Source: Bifidobacteriaceae bacterium (GTDB taxonomy: Bacteria > Actinomycetota > Actinomycetes > Actinomycetales > WQXJ01). From it: a stretch of DNA of 62,145 nucleotides. This document shows positions 32,210 to 41,427 of this stretch, in pieces. The notes beneath the pieces were generated by a model that saw nothing but the letters and a program-made list of their open reading frames with translations, searched no databases and had not been told where the DNA came from. Position numbers and translations under genes: made by a program. The stretch is from assembly GCA_031268215.1 (NCBI GenBank), contig JAIRXP010000005.1:1-62145 (forward strand), written 5' to 3'. Within the stretch, counting starts at the first letter, position 1; each line of letters begins with the position of its first letter.

Positions 32210-34839
32210 CCCAAACGCGTGGTGGTGTGGGTTACACCCGCCCAGGTGCGCGGAGCGGCTCCGGCGCTATAGGCCTCGTGTTGCGCCAGCCACAGGGCGC
32301 TGGCCGGATCAGTCCCCAGCAATGCCGGGTACACCTGAGTCAATAGACGGGCCGTTGGGAAAGGCGGCGCGTCCGGCAAGGGATAGACCCCACCAATCAG
32401 ATCCTCGGCCCCACGGGCGTGGGCGATCAAAGGCAAGGCGAACGGTTCCCCGTTGGCCTCCACCCGCGCCGACCAACACGCCCCAATGACCCAGAGTGGA
32501 GGCAGGTCCAGCGCGATCAGGTCCGCCGCTGACAAGCACATACTCGCGGTCAAATGCACGCCGTGGCTGAGCCCGATCGCTTGATTGCCGTGGACCGAGG
32601 TGATCGCCGCGTCCGCCTGCCCCAGCTCTGTCAGGAACCGCTCCGGTGTGGGAGCCAGCGAATCGCGCCCGAATAGGGCGGCTACCATTGCCCGTTCAGA
32701 ACCGGTGCCCTCAACCGTGCCTGGGCCAGTGGCGGGAATCCAGGCCGCTACCTGGTTCACCCGATCCGTGCGACGCCCATCGCCGGCGGGCATCTTCAGG
32801 CAAGATAGCGACGGCGCCAGCGACACCCGCGCCAGGTCGATCAGCCGCCGGCCGTCAGCGGTTGCCACGAGGCCCGGCCAGGGCAAGTTCCAAAGTTCGC
32901 GCCCGGGCACCACCAACAGACGCGACGGCAATCCCGTAGCTGGGTCCAGAGCGGCCTCCAGGCATTCCGCCAAACCGGGTGGGAACAGGGCCGATGCCGT
33001 TTCCGCCGCTACCGGGTCAACTTGCGGATCGCGGTCCAAGGCTGACCACAATTCAAGGGTCCGCCGCGCTAGCTGGCGGGCCTGGGCAATCGCCGCCGGG
33101 TCGCCGGCCCCTAGGTCCAGGCCCAGTCCACGGGCCTGGAAGGCCTCCGGATCGGGGCCTGAGCCAGCAACAGTCCCATCCGCCGCCAGGTCGCCGGCCG
33201 TCAATGACGCGCCACTGAGCAGATTCAGCCGGTCGGCCGCGGTGTTGCTGAGTATGACGCGGGATAGCCGCGGTGCCTGGGCGTGGGTAGCCCACACCAC
33301 ATAAAGCGGCTTGCCTGCAACTATTCCCTTAGGGCAGGAGTATTGGATCACAGCACCCTGGCTGCGGGCGGCCTCAATCGCTGCGGGGTAGTTGACCGCC
33401 CGTGGCGAAACCACTTCTTTGGCCCTTGGCCCCATGAGTTTTTCTAGCTGGGCGATTATCCCGGCTCGGTCTGAGGCGTTCGGGGATGCTGTTTGTGCGG
33501 TCGTCGGGTCCGCGGCCCGGGCGGATCCGACGGCGGCACCCGTCCCGCCGCCGGCCGAACCATCGAGTTGCCGCGCCAAGTGTTGGAGCCGCCGTCGCAA
33601 CGACTCAGTCTTCGGATCGCTGGATGATGGACCGGCCAACAGCACCGGCAGTACCCCTACCAGGCCGGCCACACCGCCTTCAATCACTTGACCTGCCATG
33701 GCCGGTTCGGCCAACTCGGCTGCCAGCGCCAAGGCACGGGCCTCCAGGTCAGAGATGCGCATCGCGTGAATGCTCCGCATCCGTTCGCCAACGGCCCAAC
33801 GCCCAGCTTCACGCACCTGAGCCACGCCCCAGGCCATAACCCGCAACGCCCCGGACCGGTCGTCTTGATTGGTGTAGGTCTCAATCAGCGAATCAAGAGC
33901 GTCGATCAGCCGGATCGGGTCTCCCGCCCGAGCGAACAATTCGACGGCGGCCCCCAAATGCTCCCGCGCGATCCCCGCTTCTCCGTCTGAGGCTGCCAAC
34001 TCACCCAGCGCCTGGCGGGTATAGGACTGCCCCAGATGGTCCCCGATCGCCACGTACAGATCAAGTGCGCGGCGGTAATGCTCCGCCGCCTCGTCTAAGT
34101 AACCCTCCAGACGGGCCGCCTGAGCGAAGAAGCGTTCGGAATTGGCTTCCCCCAGAACGTCACCGACCCTCTGAAAGCCGGTGACGGCATCGGCGTAGTT
34201 GGCCATCGCGTCCGCGAATTCACCCAACATGAGGCAAAGGTTGCCCACCGACAGGCGCAAACTGGCCAACCCGGCACGGTCCCGCGCTTCCTCAAACAGC
34301 GCGGCGGCCTTGCCGTAGTGCGTGACGGCGGCCTTGATATCACCGCTGCGGCGCGCCCAACTGCCCAGCTCACGGTAGGTGATGGCCTGGACGGATTGGT
34401 CTCCTGCCTGGTCAGACAGCCGCACGGCCGCCGCGAATTCAACCCCAGCGGCAGGGAGGTCGCCCAGGCGCGTGTACAACCGGCCCAACTCCAGCCGCGC
34501 TTCCAGCCCGCCGGTCCCCATCCCGACCTCAGCGAAGAGCTCCTGGGCGGCCCGCAGATGCTCGCGCGCCTCGCCCAAGTCGTCAGTGAAAGCAGCCAGT
34601 TTGCCAATCAGCAAGTGTGCGGCGGCCCGGCCCCGCCGAGTCGGCGTGGCCTCGAAACAATGCAGAGCGCGGTACGCGGCGGCTGTCGCGTCGACGGCTT
34701 TCTCCATGCCCAAATTGGTCGCGGTGGCTAAGGCCTCCATGCCTTCCGCCATCTTGGCGCCATCCATGGGCCCGCCGCCGGGCGGCCCGGCGGCGAAGCC
34801 ACCTCCCCAGAGCCCGCCTCCAGCGCCGCTTGTCACCAC
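32206..34839 (-). CDS. TPR-CHAT caspase-like protease
   Basis: An 877-residue protein. A Gly-rich N terminus is followed by about six to eight tetratricopeptide repeats (residues ~45-340, e.g. LGEAREHLRAAQELFAEVG, GDIKAAVTHYGKAAALFEEA). The C-terminal ~280 residues form a CHAT (Caspase HetF Associated with TPRs) domain with the catalytic His in SVHGNQ (His750) and Cys in VIGACWSA (Cys788), then PFALPLIAHARGAEDLIGGV and ASALWLAQHEAY. Both catalytic residues are present, so protease activity is likely. The GTG at 34839 overlaps the upstream TAG by one base. It is the last gene of the chaperone-kinase operon and its probable effector. Confidence 0.86.
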   Translation of the reverse strand: MVTSGAGGGLWGGGFAAGPPGGGPMDGAKMAEGMEALATATNLGMEKAVDATAAAYRALHCFEATPTRRGRAAAHLLIGKLAAFTDDLGEAREHLRAAQELFAEVGMGTGGLEARLELGRLYTRLGDLPAAGVEFAAAVRLSDQAGDQSVQAITYRELGSWARRSGDIKAAVTHYGKAAALFEEARDRAGLASLRLSVGNLCLMLGEFADAMANYADAVTGFQRVGDVLGEANSERFFAQAARLEGYLDEAAEHYRRALDLYVAIGDHLGQSYTRQALGELAASDGEAGIAREHLGAAVELFARAGDPIRLIDALDSLIETYTNQDDRSGALRVMAWGVAQVREAGRWAVGERMRSIHAMRISDLEARALALAAELAEPAMAGQVIEGGVAGLVGVLPVLLAGPSSSDPKTESLRRRLQHLARQLDGSAGGGTGAAVGSARAADPTTAQTASPNASDRAGIIAQLEKLMGPRAKEVVSPRAVNYPAAIEAARSQGAVIQYSCPKGIVAGKPLYVVWATHAQAPRLSRVILSNTAADRLNLLSGASLTAGDLAADGTVAGSGPDPEAFQARGLGLDLGAGDPAAIAQARQLARRTLELWSALDRDPQVDPVAAETASALFPPGLAECLEAALDPATGLPSRLLVVPGRELWNLPWPGLVATADGRRLIDLARVSLAPSLSCLKMPAGDGRRTDRVNQVAAWIPATGPGTVEGTGSERAMVAALFGRDSLAPTPERFLTELGQADAAITSVHGNQAIGLSHGVHLTASMCLSAADLIALDLPPLWVIGACWSARVEANGEPFALPLIAHARGAEDLIGGVYPLPDAPPFPTARLLTQVYPALLGTDPASALWLAQHEAYSAGAAPRTWAGVTHTTTRLG

Positions 34840-37478
34840 TAGCTCCTAATCCGCCTGTTCCAGGCCAACACCGCCACGTTCGCGGCCACCGCCGCCGCGG
34901 AGACCGCCCAATACAGTAATCCAAACGGCTCGCCGTGGACCCGCATTTGCCAGACCCAGATTCCCCACGCGACCGTGCCGGCCAACACTAGACAGGCGGC
35001 CACTGCCGCCGCGATCACGCCCACTCCGCGCGAGGTGCCTCTGCTCGGCAGGTGTGCCACAGTGCGGTCCCCCTTCTTCATGTCTTTCAGTATCTCTTTC
35101 GCCAGCGCTTTAGAACCCCTCGGCGAACTCTGGTGGACGGCGGCGAGCTTCATCAAGGTTTGCCGCACCAAATCATCAAACTGCTCGCCGTTTATCCGGA
35201 AGTCCCAAACGTCATCAGTGTCGGCCCAGAACTCACGGCCAATGCAGAGCGACCGGACCGCGGCGCGTTCAAGGCTAGAGCCCAGTGGAGCCTCGTTCGC
35301 GGCTCTCAACGCGGACAAATACCTTACCCTCCTCGCATGAGCAAACAGCCGCAATTCCACTCCGCCCAAATCGATCCTCTTGGAGAAATCGAGGAAGTCC
35401 TCGATGGCTTTGAGTTGACTCACGCACAAGTCCTCCTTTGAGAAGTCCTCCAGTAGCTCAGAGGCCGTGGACTCGAATATTTTCAGTAGGGCCTTCTCTA
35501 TAGCCGCAGATTCCTCCGGGCCAGTCGCAAAGGACTTTTCCCGCTGCGCGAAGGCGATCAGTTCATTCAGCGCGTCAGATTCAGCCTGGGTGGCCGCCGG
35601 GGCGTACATGAGCTTCTTGATATGCCGATTCAATTGACCGGACAGATCCAGGCTCTCAGCGGCCTGTCCGCCGGCCATGGCCTTTTCCGCTGGCGCCTCG
35701 CGTGGTATAATCCTGACGGATCCTCTAGGACCCGACGCGATCTCCAGTCCGAGCCCGTCTAAGATCTCGCTGGCTAATGTTGCGGAACCATTCTCAGATT
35801 CCCTGTGGACCATGGCCAGCTTCATGAGCGTATCCCGCACCACGTCACCAAATCGGCCGCCGCCGAACTCGAAGTTCCACGTTCCGTCGCTCCCCCGGTC
35901 CGCCAGATTCCGAAGGAGTTCCCGGATGGCGTCGCGTTCAAGGCCGGAGCCCAAAGGGGCCTCATTAGCCGTCTTGAACGCCGACACACTCTCTGCCCTT
36001 ATACAGTGATCAGCCAGCGACAGTTCCGCGCCACCGAATTCGGTCTCTGTGTCCCTTCCCAAGAAGTCCCTGATTGTGATCAGTTGATGGCGGCACAAAG
36101 CCAGCTTCGAGAAGTCCTCCAGTAGCTGGCCGGCCGTGGACCGGAATATTTTCAGCAAGACATTCTCTATGATCTCGGATTCAGCCGGCCCAGCCATAAA
36201 GGACTTTTCCCGCTTCGCAAAGGCGACCAGTTCACCCAGCGCGTCAGATTCTCCCTGGGTGGCCGCCGGCGCCTCCATCAGCGCGTCGAGCAGGCCCTGC
36301 AGACGCGGCGCCAATTCCGCTGACAACAACATGGATATGACTCTGACCTTGGTGATCTTCTCGCCCGAAGCGGAGCCCCGGCCAATCTCCCAATCCTCCG
36401 GCACTACGTCAAGCAACGCCACAGCCGCCGTCTTAGCATCCGGCGACGCGTCATCTCCTAGAGCCGCGCGCGCAGCCGCGGCGCAAGCGTCAAAGAAGTC
36501 CCCCAGCGCCGCCCGCACCACCGGACGCGCCCCCTCATAACCGCCCATACTTTCCACTTGACGGTAAGCCACCAAGACGGCATCGGGGTTGCCAAAGCCC
36601 TTTGACACCAGTTCCGTCTCCTTGGTCATGGCTCCGATCAAGGCGCGCACTAGTTCACCGCGCTCGTCCGTCCGCCGGACCGCCACCGGCACCTGCCGGT
36701 AGAGCTTGGTCGCAGCGCCAACCGGGCTGGCCGCGCCAATACCGTCCACGAAAGACGTCAGCACCGAGGCCTGTGCGGTCTGGGCTATCTCCGGAGCGAT
36801 GGCAGCCACCGCCTCGGATCTCAGCACCTGCGAGCAGGCAGACACGGCCCGGCCGTCCTGGCGCCGCGCATAAGCGTCCATGCGTTCTTTGAGCCCGCCG
36901 ACTAAGTCCCCGAGGAACGAATCCCAGGCCTCAGCAGCGGCGGGCCGGCCGTCAGGATCATTGATGAAGGTGTAACTCTCCTCGAGTTTCGCCCGTTTGA
37001 AGAACCCCTTGTAATAGCGCAATGCCCGGGCCCATACTGATGCCGCTTTCGCTGGATCCGAGACTTCGGCGGCTTGGGCAATGCGCAGGATCAGCGCGGC
37101 CCAGGCCTGCACGCGCCAGTGGTCCGGCAGAGCGGTAATCCTTTTTTCCAGTTGGGCTTTGGACATTGTGGCCGCGGTTGGCACTTCTTCCAGTAGCGCC
37201 GCCAGTTCGCCCGCGAAGAAGCGCCCAGGAATCGGTTCCGCGTCGGAGCCAGACACCGCCCGGCAGACCTTACGGTATTCGGGGGGCTCCTCGCCCGGAA
37301 GAGTGCGGCCGTAGCGGCAAGTGGTCAATTCCTCAAACAATCGCACCTTGGCGTTGATCAGGGCCGTCCGGGCCGGTCCAGAAACCTCCTTGGGAATGCC
37401 CGGCTTCATCCGGATGTGTACCGCCAGATCCTTCGGCTTCAGCGAAGTGGGGGCTTCGAGGACCTCATACCGATTCAC
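34839..37478 (-). CDS. Membrane-anchored protein with an internal ~180-residue duplication
   Basis: An 879-residue protein with no family I recognise. Two adjacent domains, about residues 395-575 and 625-800, are clear duplicates: both contain APAATQxESDALxEL, FAxREKSF, GPxES, LLKIF(R/E)STA, LLEDFSK, NEAPLGS(G/S)LER and LMKLAxVH. The C terminus has two helices (GVIAAAVAACLVLAGTVAWG and LLYWAVSAAAVAANVAVLAW) with a short outside loop, so the bulk is cytoplasmic. The GTG at 37478 overlaps the previous gene by 14 nt and starts the plausible sequence NRYEVLEAPTSLKP. In the operon it may tether the chaperone/protease complex to the membrane. Confidence 0.72.
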   Translation of the reverse strand: MNRYEVLEAPTSLKPKDLAVHIRMKPGIPKEVSGPARTALINAKVRLFEELTTCRYGRTLPGEEPPEYRKVCRAVSGSDAEPIPGRFFAGELAALLEEVPTAATMSKAQLEKRITALPDHWRVQAWAALILRIAQAAEVSDPAKAASVWARALRYYKGFFKRAKLEESYTFINDPDGRPAAAEAWDSFLGDLVGGLKERMDAYARRQDGRAVSACSQVLRSEAVAAIAPEIAQTAQASVLTSFVDGIGAASPVGAATKLYRQVPVAVRRTDERGELVRALIGAMTKETELVSKGFGNPDAVLVAYRQVESMGGYEGARPVVRAALGDFFDACAAAARAALGDDASPDAKTAAVALLDVVPEDWEIGRGSASGEKITKVRVISMLLSAELAPRLQGLLDALMEAPAATQGESDALGELVAFAKREKSFMAGPAESEIIENVLLKIFRSTAGQLLEDFSKLALCRHQLITIRDFLGRDTETEFGGAELSLADHCIRAESVSAFKTANEAPLGSGLERDAIRELLRNLADRGSDGTWNFEFGGGRFGDVVRDTLMKLAMVHRESENGSATLASEILDGLGLEIASGPRGSVRIIPREAPAEKAMAGGQAAESLDLSGQLNRHIKKLMYAPAATQAESDALNELIAFAQREKSFATGPEESAAIEKALLKIFESTASELLEDFSKEDLCVSQLKAIEDFLDFSKRIDLGGVELRLFAHARRVRYLSALRAANEAPLGSSLERAAVRSLCIGREFWADTDDVWDFRINGEQFDDLVRQTLMKLAAVHQSSPRGSKALAKEILKDMKKGDRTVAHLPSRGTSRGVGVIAAAVAACLVLAGTVAWGIWVWQMRVHGEPFGLLYWAVSAAAVAANVAVLAWNRRIRS

Positions 37479-37962
37479 GGCCCACCGCCCCCGGTTCCGG
37501 TTTCGGTACGGGAACCGAACGGGCACCGGCTTCCAGCATGGCTTCCAGACGCCCGATGCCGTCCCGCAGCTGGGCACTCAAGTCAAGCAGAACGCTCTGG
37601 GCCGGCCCGGCGGCATCTTCCAGGCGGGCAAGAGCCAGGTTGTAGGCAGCGTGGACCGCCGGACCGGAGTCCAATTCCAGAGCGTCAAGCAGAATGCGGA
37701 CAGACTCGGAATCATCACCCCGGCCCTCGGCCGCAGTGGCCCAGAGCATGATTGCTTCGAGGTCTCTTGGCCGCCAGGCACAGACCTGTGCCAGCAAGGC
37801 GCAGGCCTCGGCGTACTGACCGCGGCCAACCCGCCGGAGGGCGTCGTTGAAGAGCAAATCGGGGTAGTAATGTACTTGGGCGTATTCGCTCAGTGACAGG
37901 TCGCAGGCCGGGCAGGTCTGGGCCTCGAGTTCAACAGTGGCGGCACACAATGGGCAGATCAT
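37465..37962 (-). CDS. Zinc-ribbon/TPR-like small protein
   Basis: A 165-residue protein. The N terminus forms a zinc ribbon: CPLC at residues 3-6 and CPAC about 13 residues on. Helical hairpins resembling TPRs follow (DALRRVGRGQYAEACALLAQVCAWRPRDLEAIMLWATAAEGRGDD) and a final helix LLDLSAQLRDGIGRLEAMLEAG. The ATG at 37962 is supported by GGGAAAGGA upstream; the frame extends farther but into the Hsp70 gene. It may be a J-protein substitute or adaptor for the neighbouring Hsp70, since no DnaJ is in the operon; that role is inferred from position. Confidence 0.7.
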   Translation of the reverse strand: MICPLCAATVELEAQTCPACDLSLSEYAQVHYYPDLLFNDALRRVGRGQYAEACALLAQVCAWRPRDLEAIMLWATAAEGRGDDSESVRILLDALELDSGPAVHAAYNLALARLEDAAGPAQSVLLDLSAQLRDGIGRLEAMLEAGARSVPVPKPEPGAVGRESV

Positions 37963-37978
37963 GGCAAAGTCCTTTCCC

Positions 37979-40573
37979 TTACCGAGTAACGGTGCCCGTG
38001 ATGTTCGCGATTCGCTCCCACTTTTGATAAAGCACCCGGATGATATCCCAGTGCGGTTGAGCTTCCTCGTTAGGCATGGGCAGCCGCGTCTCCGATATGG
38101 CCTGGCGCAAGACCGCCCGGTCGTCTGGCAAGTCTGCCATTTGGTCGGCTCGGAATTGAGCGGGCAGGTCAGTGCGGGCATCAGCAGTGTCCATCAACTC
38201 TGCCGTCTGCCTACCAAAGTGCTGGCACAGCATCCACACGGGTGGTTCGCCGCCGCCGTCACCGCCACGGTCGCCGTCAGGTTCAAGCGATTTCTTGATC
38301 GATTCCAGCTCTCCAATCGCCTTGCTCAGAGCCGCTTGGTCCTCGACGTCATAGGCCCGCCGCCCCGCTCCGGCGGCCGCCTGGATGTCCGCTGCCCCCT
38401 CAGGGCTGCCTTTGTCCGACTCGCCATTCAGCTTCTCGCATTCAGCCACCATGGCCTCAAAGATTTCACGGGCAGGCTTTAGACCCTTCGGACGCAACGT
38501 GTCGAGCAGGCGGTCAAGTTCGGTCAGTTTGTCGCGGGCCTTGCCGGCATCGGATTCATCCAGCGCTGAATCGACCTCCGCCGCCAGACGGTCTAGCTGC
38601 TTGGAAGACACTATTCGCTCGCCAGGTTCAGAGATCATTGAGGTCTTCTCCCGCGCGTCCGCCAACTTGCGGTCTACGTCATTCCTGGTCGGTAATGGCG
38701 GCGGCGGCGACGGCTCGAATTGTGTGTCGACCACCATGCCTGCGACCTCAGCCCGGGCCGAGAATTGAGATTGCAGGTTGCAGGCCAGCGACAGCTTGAC
38801 ACGGGTGCCCGGCGGTACCCGTTCCGCGAAGGTGATGGTCACCTGCTTGAGGAAATCCGATTCTTCAAAGAACCGCAGTTCAGCAAAGTACTCGTTGGCC
38901 GGGTGAGTGGAGAACTCGTAGTCCCGTGAGATGGGCAGTTCCTGCCCCTGGCGCATCAACTCCACCAACTCGGTTCCGCCGCTTGCCTCGTCGAATGTTT
39001 CAATGAAGTAGTTCCGCGACAAGGCCACGGACGCCCGCCGCGCGTTGCGAATGGCGGCGTCAAAAGTCGCTGTGCCAAGCAGTGCGCCACCTGAACGGAA
39101 TTCACAGGCATACGGCTCCACGTCACCCGGCGCCATCAAATCATGGAACGCGAAGGAACCGTCCGGAGCAACCGGGAATTCGGCGCTGAAACCGCCCCCT
39201 GCCCGCGTGACCACGGCATAGACCGTGTCCGGCAGCGTTCCGTGCAGGGCCTTCAGCACACCATCAACAACCGAGACGCTGTCAAATCCGGAACCGGGAC
39301 GGAATTCAGGGGCCAACACTAAGGCCTCCCCCAGCGCCTCAATGGCTTCCGTATCCCCTGAGACTACGGCCATGGCGGCATCGTCCAAGGTAGTGGTGCC
39401 AGCACCGGCCGCGGCGATCGCCGCGCCATAGCCCACGGCCATGTCTGGATCCTCTTTCAGCGGCATCTCCTGTTTAGTGCGCTGATCTTCCGGCAGCGAG
39501 CGGGATGTGAAGGCTTCCACAATCACGTCACTGACCAGCGGAATGTGAGTCGAACCGCCCACCAGCAGAACGCCGTCCACCATTGACAAAGTGACGCCAA
39601 AGTCCGCTTCCGCTTTGGCCAGAGCCCTGTGGCATTCGGCGATCGTGGTTTCAAGCAGCGGCCGGATCATGTCCTCGAACTGGTCGCGCGAGATCTCCAG
39701 AGCCAGGTTTACCTGCGCACCGGACCGGTCGGCAAATATTCCGGAGAACTCTTCATAGTGCTCAGACTTGGAAGTCAGGGCCTTCTTGATTGTCTCCGCC
39801 ACCAGCTTGAGCTTGGTCAGACGCTGATGGTCCTCCGCGTCATGGTTCGGGTCAAACGGGTCCAGATCGTATCCAGCGTCTGGATCCTGGCGCAACTCTT
39901 CCAGCAAGTGCTTGGCCAGGAGTTCGTCGAAGTTGTCTCCGCCCAGATAGTTGTTACCCGCTATGCCCAGTACGGTGGCGTCCGGTCCGTCCACCTTCAC
40001 CACCGATACGTCAAAGGTGCCGCCTCCCAGGTCATAGACCAAGAAGATGCCCTCTTCGATGTCATTCTTCTGGCAGTAATAGAGGACCGCGGAAGTTGGC
40101 TCCTGCAAGGTGAATTCCACCTTCAGCCCAGCCAGTTCCCCGGCTTTGGCTGTCGCTTCGCGGGCATTGGAGGCGAAATACGCTGGGATAGTGATGACGG
40201 CCCGGTCAACCAGGTAGTTCTCATAGCCGGGGGTGGAGTCCAGGAAGTCCTGCATCTGGGTCTTCATTTCCCCCAGAATTGTGGTAGCGACCTCGACCGA
40301 TGTCATCTCTATGGGACCAGACTTGGCGCGGTACTCGGAGTCCCCCATATGCGACTTGATTGAGACGATTGGCTCCGGCGAAGTTCCTCGCCGGTTGAAC
40401 GCGATCTGCCCGGACTTCAACGACTCCGAGCGGCGGTCATACACCACCACGGACGGGAAGGTCTTGCGGCCGGAACGGTCTGTCCGGCAAATGATCTCAT
40501 TGTCATTTCCAACCATGGCGATCACCGAGTTGGTGGTTCCCAGGTCAATCCCAACTGCTTTGGATGTTTTCAT
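37979..40573 (-). CDS. Divergent DnaK/Hsp70-family ATPase
   Basis: An 864-residue Hsp70-like chaperone. The nucleotide-binding domain is canonical to about residue 400: GIDLGTTNSV at 8-17, YDLGGGTFDVSVV at 180-192 and LLVGGSTHIPLV at 336-347. After that it departs from DnaK: a beta-rich region (DGVLKALHGTLPDTVYAVVTRAGGGFSAEF, RNYFIETFDE...) partly resembling substrate-binding sequence, then a Pro-rich break (PSPPPPLPTRNDV) and an extended helical C terminus. The normal C-terminal EEVD-like or acidic tail is missing. The ATG at 40573 has AAGGAG and overlaps the GrpE-like stop by 4 nt. The housekeeping dnaK operon is probably elsewhere. Confidence 0.92.
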   Translation of the reverse strand: MKTSKAVGIDLGTTNSVIAMVGNDNEIICRTDRSGRKTFPSVVVYDRRSESLKSGQIAFNRRGTSPEPIVSIKSHMGDSEYRAKSGPIEMTSVEVATTILGEMKTQMQDFLDSTPGYENYLVDRAVITIPAYFASNAREATAKAGELAGLKVEFTLQEPTSAVLYYCQKNDIEEGIFLVYDLGGGTFDVSVVKVDGPDATVLGIAGNNYLGGDNFDELLAKHLLEELRQDPDAGYDLDPFDPNHDAEDHQRLTKLKLVAETIKKALTSKSEHYEEFSGIFADRSGAQVNLALEISRDQFEDMIRPLLETTIAECHRALAKAEADFGVTLSMVDGVLLVGGSTHIPLVSDVIVEAFTSRSLPEDQRTKQEMPLKEDPDMAVGYGAAIAAAGAGTTTLDDAAMAVVSGDTEAIEALGEALVLAPEFRPGSGFDSVSVVDGVLKALHGTLPDTVYAVVTRAGGGFSAEFPVAPDGSFAFHDLMAPGDVEPYACEFRSGGALLGTATFDAAIRNARRASVALSRNYFIETFDEASGGTELVELMRQGQELPISRDYEFSTHPANEYFAELRFFEESDFLKQVTITFAERVPPGTRVKLSLACNLQSQFSARAEVAGMVVDTQFEPSPPPPLPTRNDVDRKLADAREKTSMISEPGERIVSSKQLDRLAAEVDSALDESDAGKARDKLTELDRLLDTLRPKGLKPAREIFEAMVAECEKLNGESDKGSPEGAADIQAAAGAGRRAYDVEDQAALSKAIGELESIKKSLEPDGDRGGDGGGEPPVWMLCQHFGRQTAELMDTADARTDLPAQFRADQMADLPDDRAVLRQAISETRLPMPNEEAQPHWDIIRVLYQKWERIANITGTVTR

Positions 40574-41427
40574 TCGTTTTCTCCTTGATCTTGCGTACTC
40601 GTAGCTGGTACACGGCCAGTCACTGCTGCCCAAATCCGACGCAGCCCTCCTGACCAGCGGTGTTGCTGGTCCATGCTGGTGGCCGGCGGCGGTCCCGCCG
40701 GCAGGTCCAGGGTCGCGGCTGGCGCCGCGACTGGCTCTAGCTGCCCTGACGACTCAGCCAGATCGACTGGCCCGGCCGGCGGGTCCGGAACCTCAGCCGG
40801 CTCAACGGGTCCTGGGTCCTCACCAAACTCCGCGGGCTCAGGCGGCTCAGAGAGCTCTGGGTCCCCGACAAGCTCCAGCGCCTCGACAAATTCGGTCGGT
40901 TGCTCCGGTGCCGCCGGCTCCGGCGGCGGAACCAGCCCATCTATCGCAGCTTGCGCCATGTCAGGCTCGGCGGCCCGCATGCAGCAAAGCTTGGCGCGGT
41001 GAACCGGACGCCCATCCAAACGTATTTCCGGCTCAAAGGCTTCACTGACGTGTTCCCCCAGGTCCGGTCCGCCATCGTGGGGTACCCACTCCACAATGTC
41101 CGCGCTCTCCTCCAGCACCTCGTCGACCGGTTCGGCCACGTAAGTGATCACCTCAATCCCCTGCCCCGTTAGCAGATCCGCCAACGGACGGTACTCCTCT
41201 GGGGACAACGCCGCCCGCTTCTTGAACACGGTCAGAGCTGTCGCGGCAGCCAAGGCGTCCGTCCGCTGGTTCGCGTTGGCCACTTGGGCCTGGGCGCTGG
41301 CCAGCTCGGTCCGGTGCCGGCGGAGCAGATCAGCCACGGCCTGTTCCGGGCCGCCAGTCTTGCGCAGCCAGGACGGCAACGCACGCGGCACCGGTATTCC
41401 GGTTGTACCCATGGTCACTTCCTTCAT
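40570..41427 (-). CDS. GrpE-like putative nucleotide exchange factor with acidic Pro-rich tail
   Basis: A 285-residue protein directly upstream of, and overlapping, the Hsp70 gene. Its N-terminal ~80 residues form a long helix (EQAVADLLRRHRTELASAQAQVANANQRTDAL), followed by a domain with YRPLADLLTGQGIEVITYVAEPVDE and EAFEPEIRLDGRPVHRAKLCCMRA; the latter recalls the GrpE beta domain (pattern V...P..xxDGRxxRxAxV). The last ~130 residues are a Pro/Glu/Ala-rich, probably disordered tail ending in helix RWSGGLRRIWAAVTG. Assignment as GrpE-like rests on this pattern and on gene order and is moderate only. Confidence 0.6.
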   Translation of the reverse strand: MKEVTMGTTGIPVPRALPSWLRKTGGPEQAVADLLRRHRTELASAQAQVANANQRTDALAAATALTVFKKRAALSPEEYRPLADLLTGQGIEVITYVAEPVDEVLEESADIVEWVPHDGGPDLGEHVSEAFEPEIRLDGRPVHRAKLCCMRAAEPDMAQAAIDGLVPPPEPAAPEQPTEFVEALELVGDPELSEPPEPAEFGEDPGPVEPAEVPDPPAGPVDLAESSGQLEPVAAPAATLDLPAGPPPATSMDQQHRWSGGLRRIWAAVTGRVPATSTQDQGENE

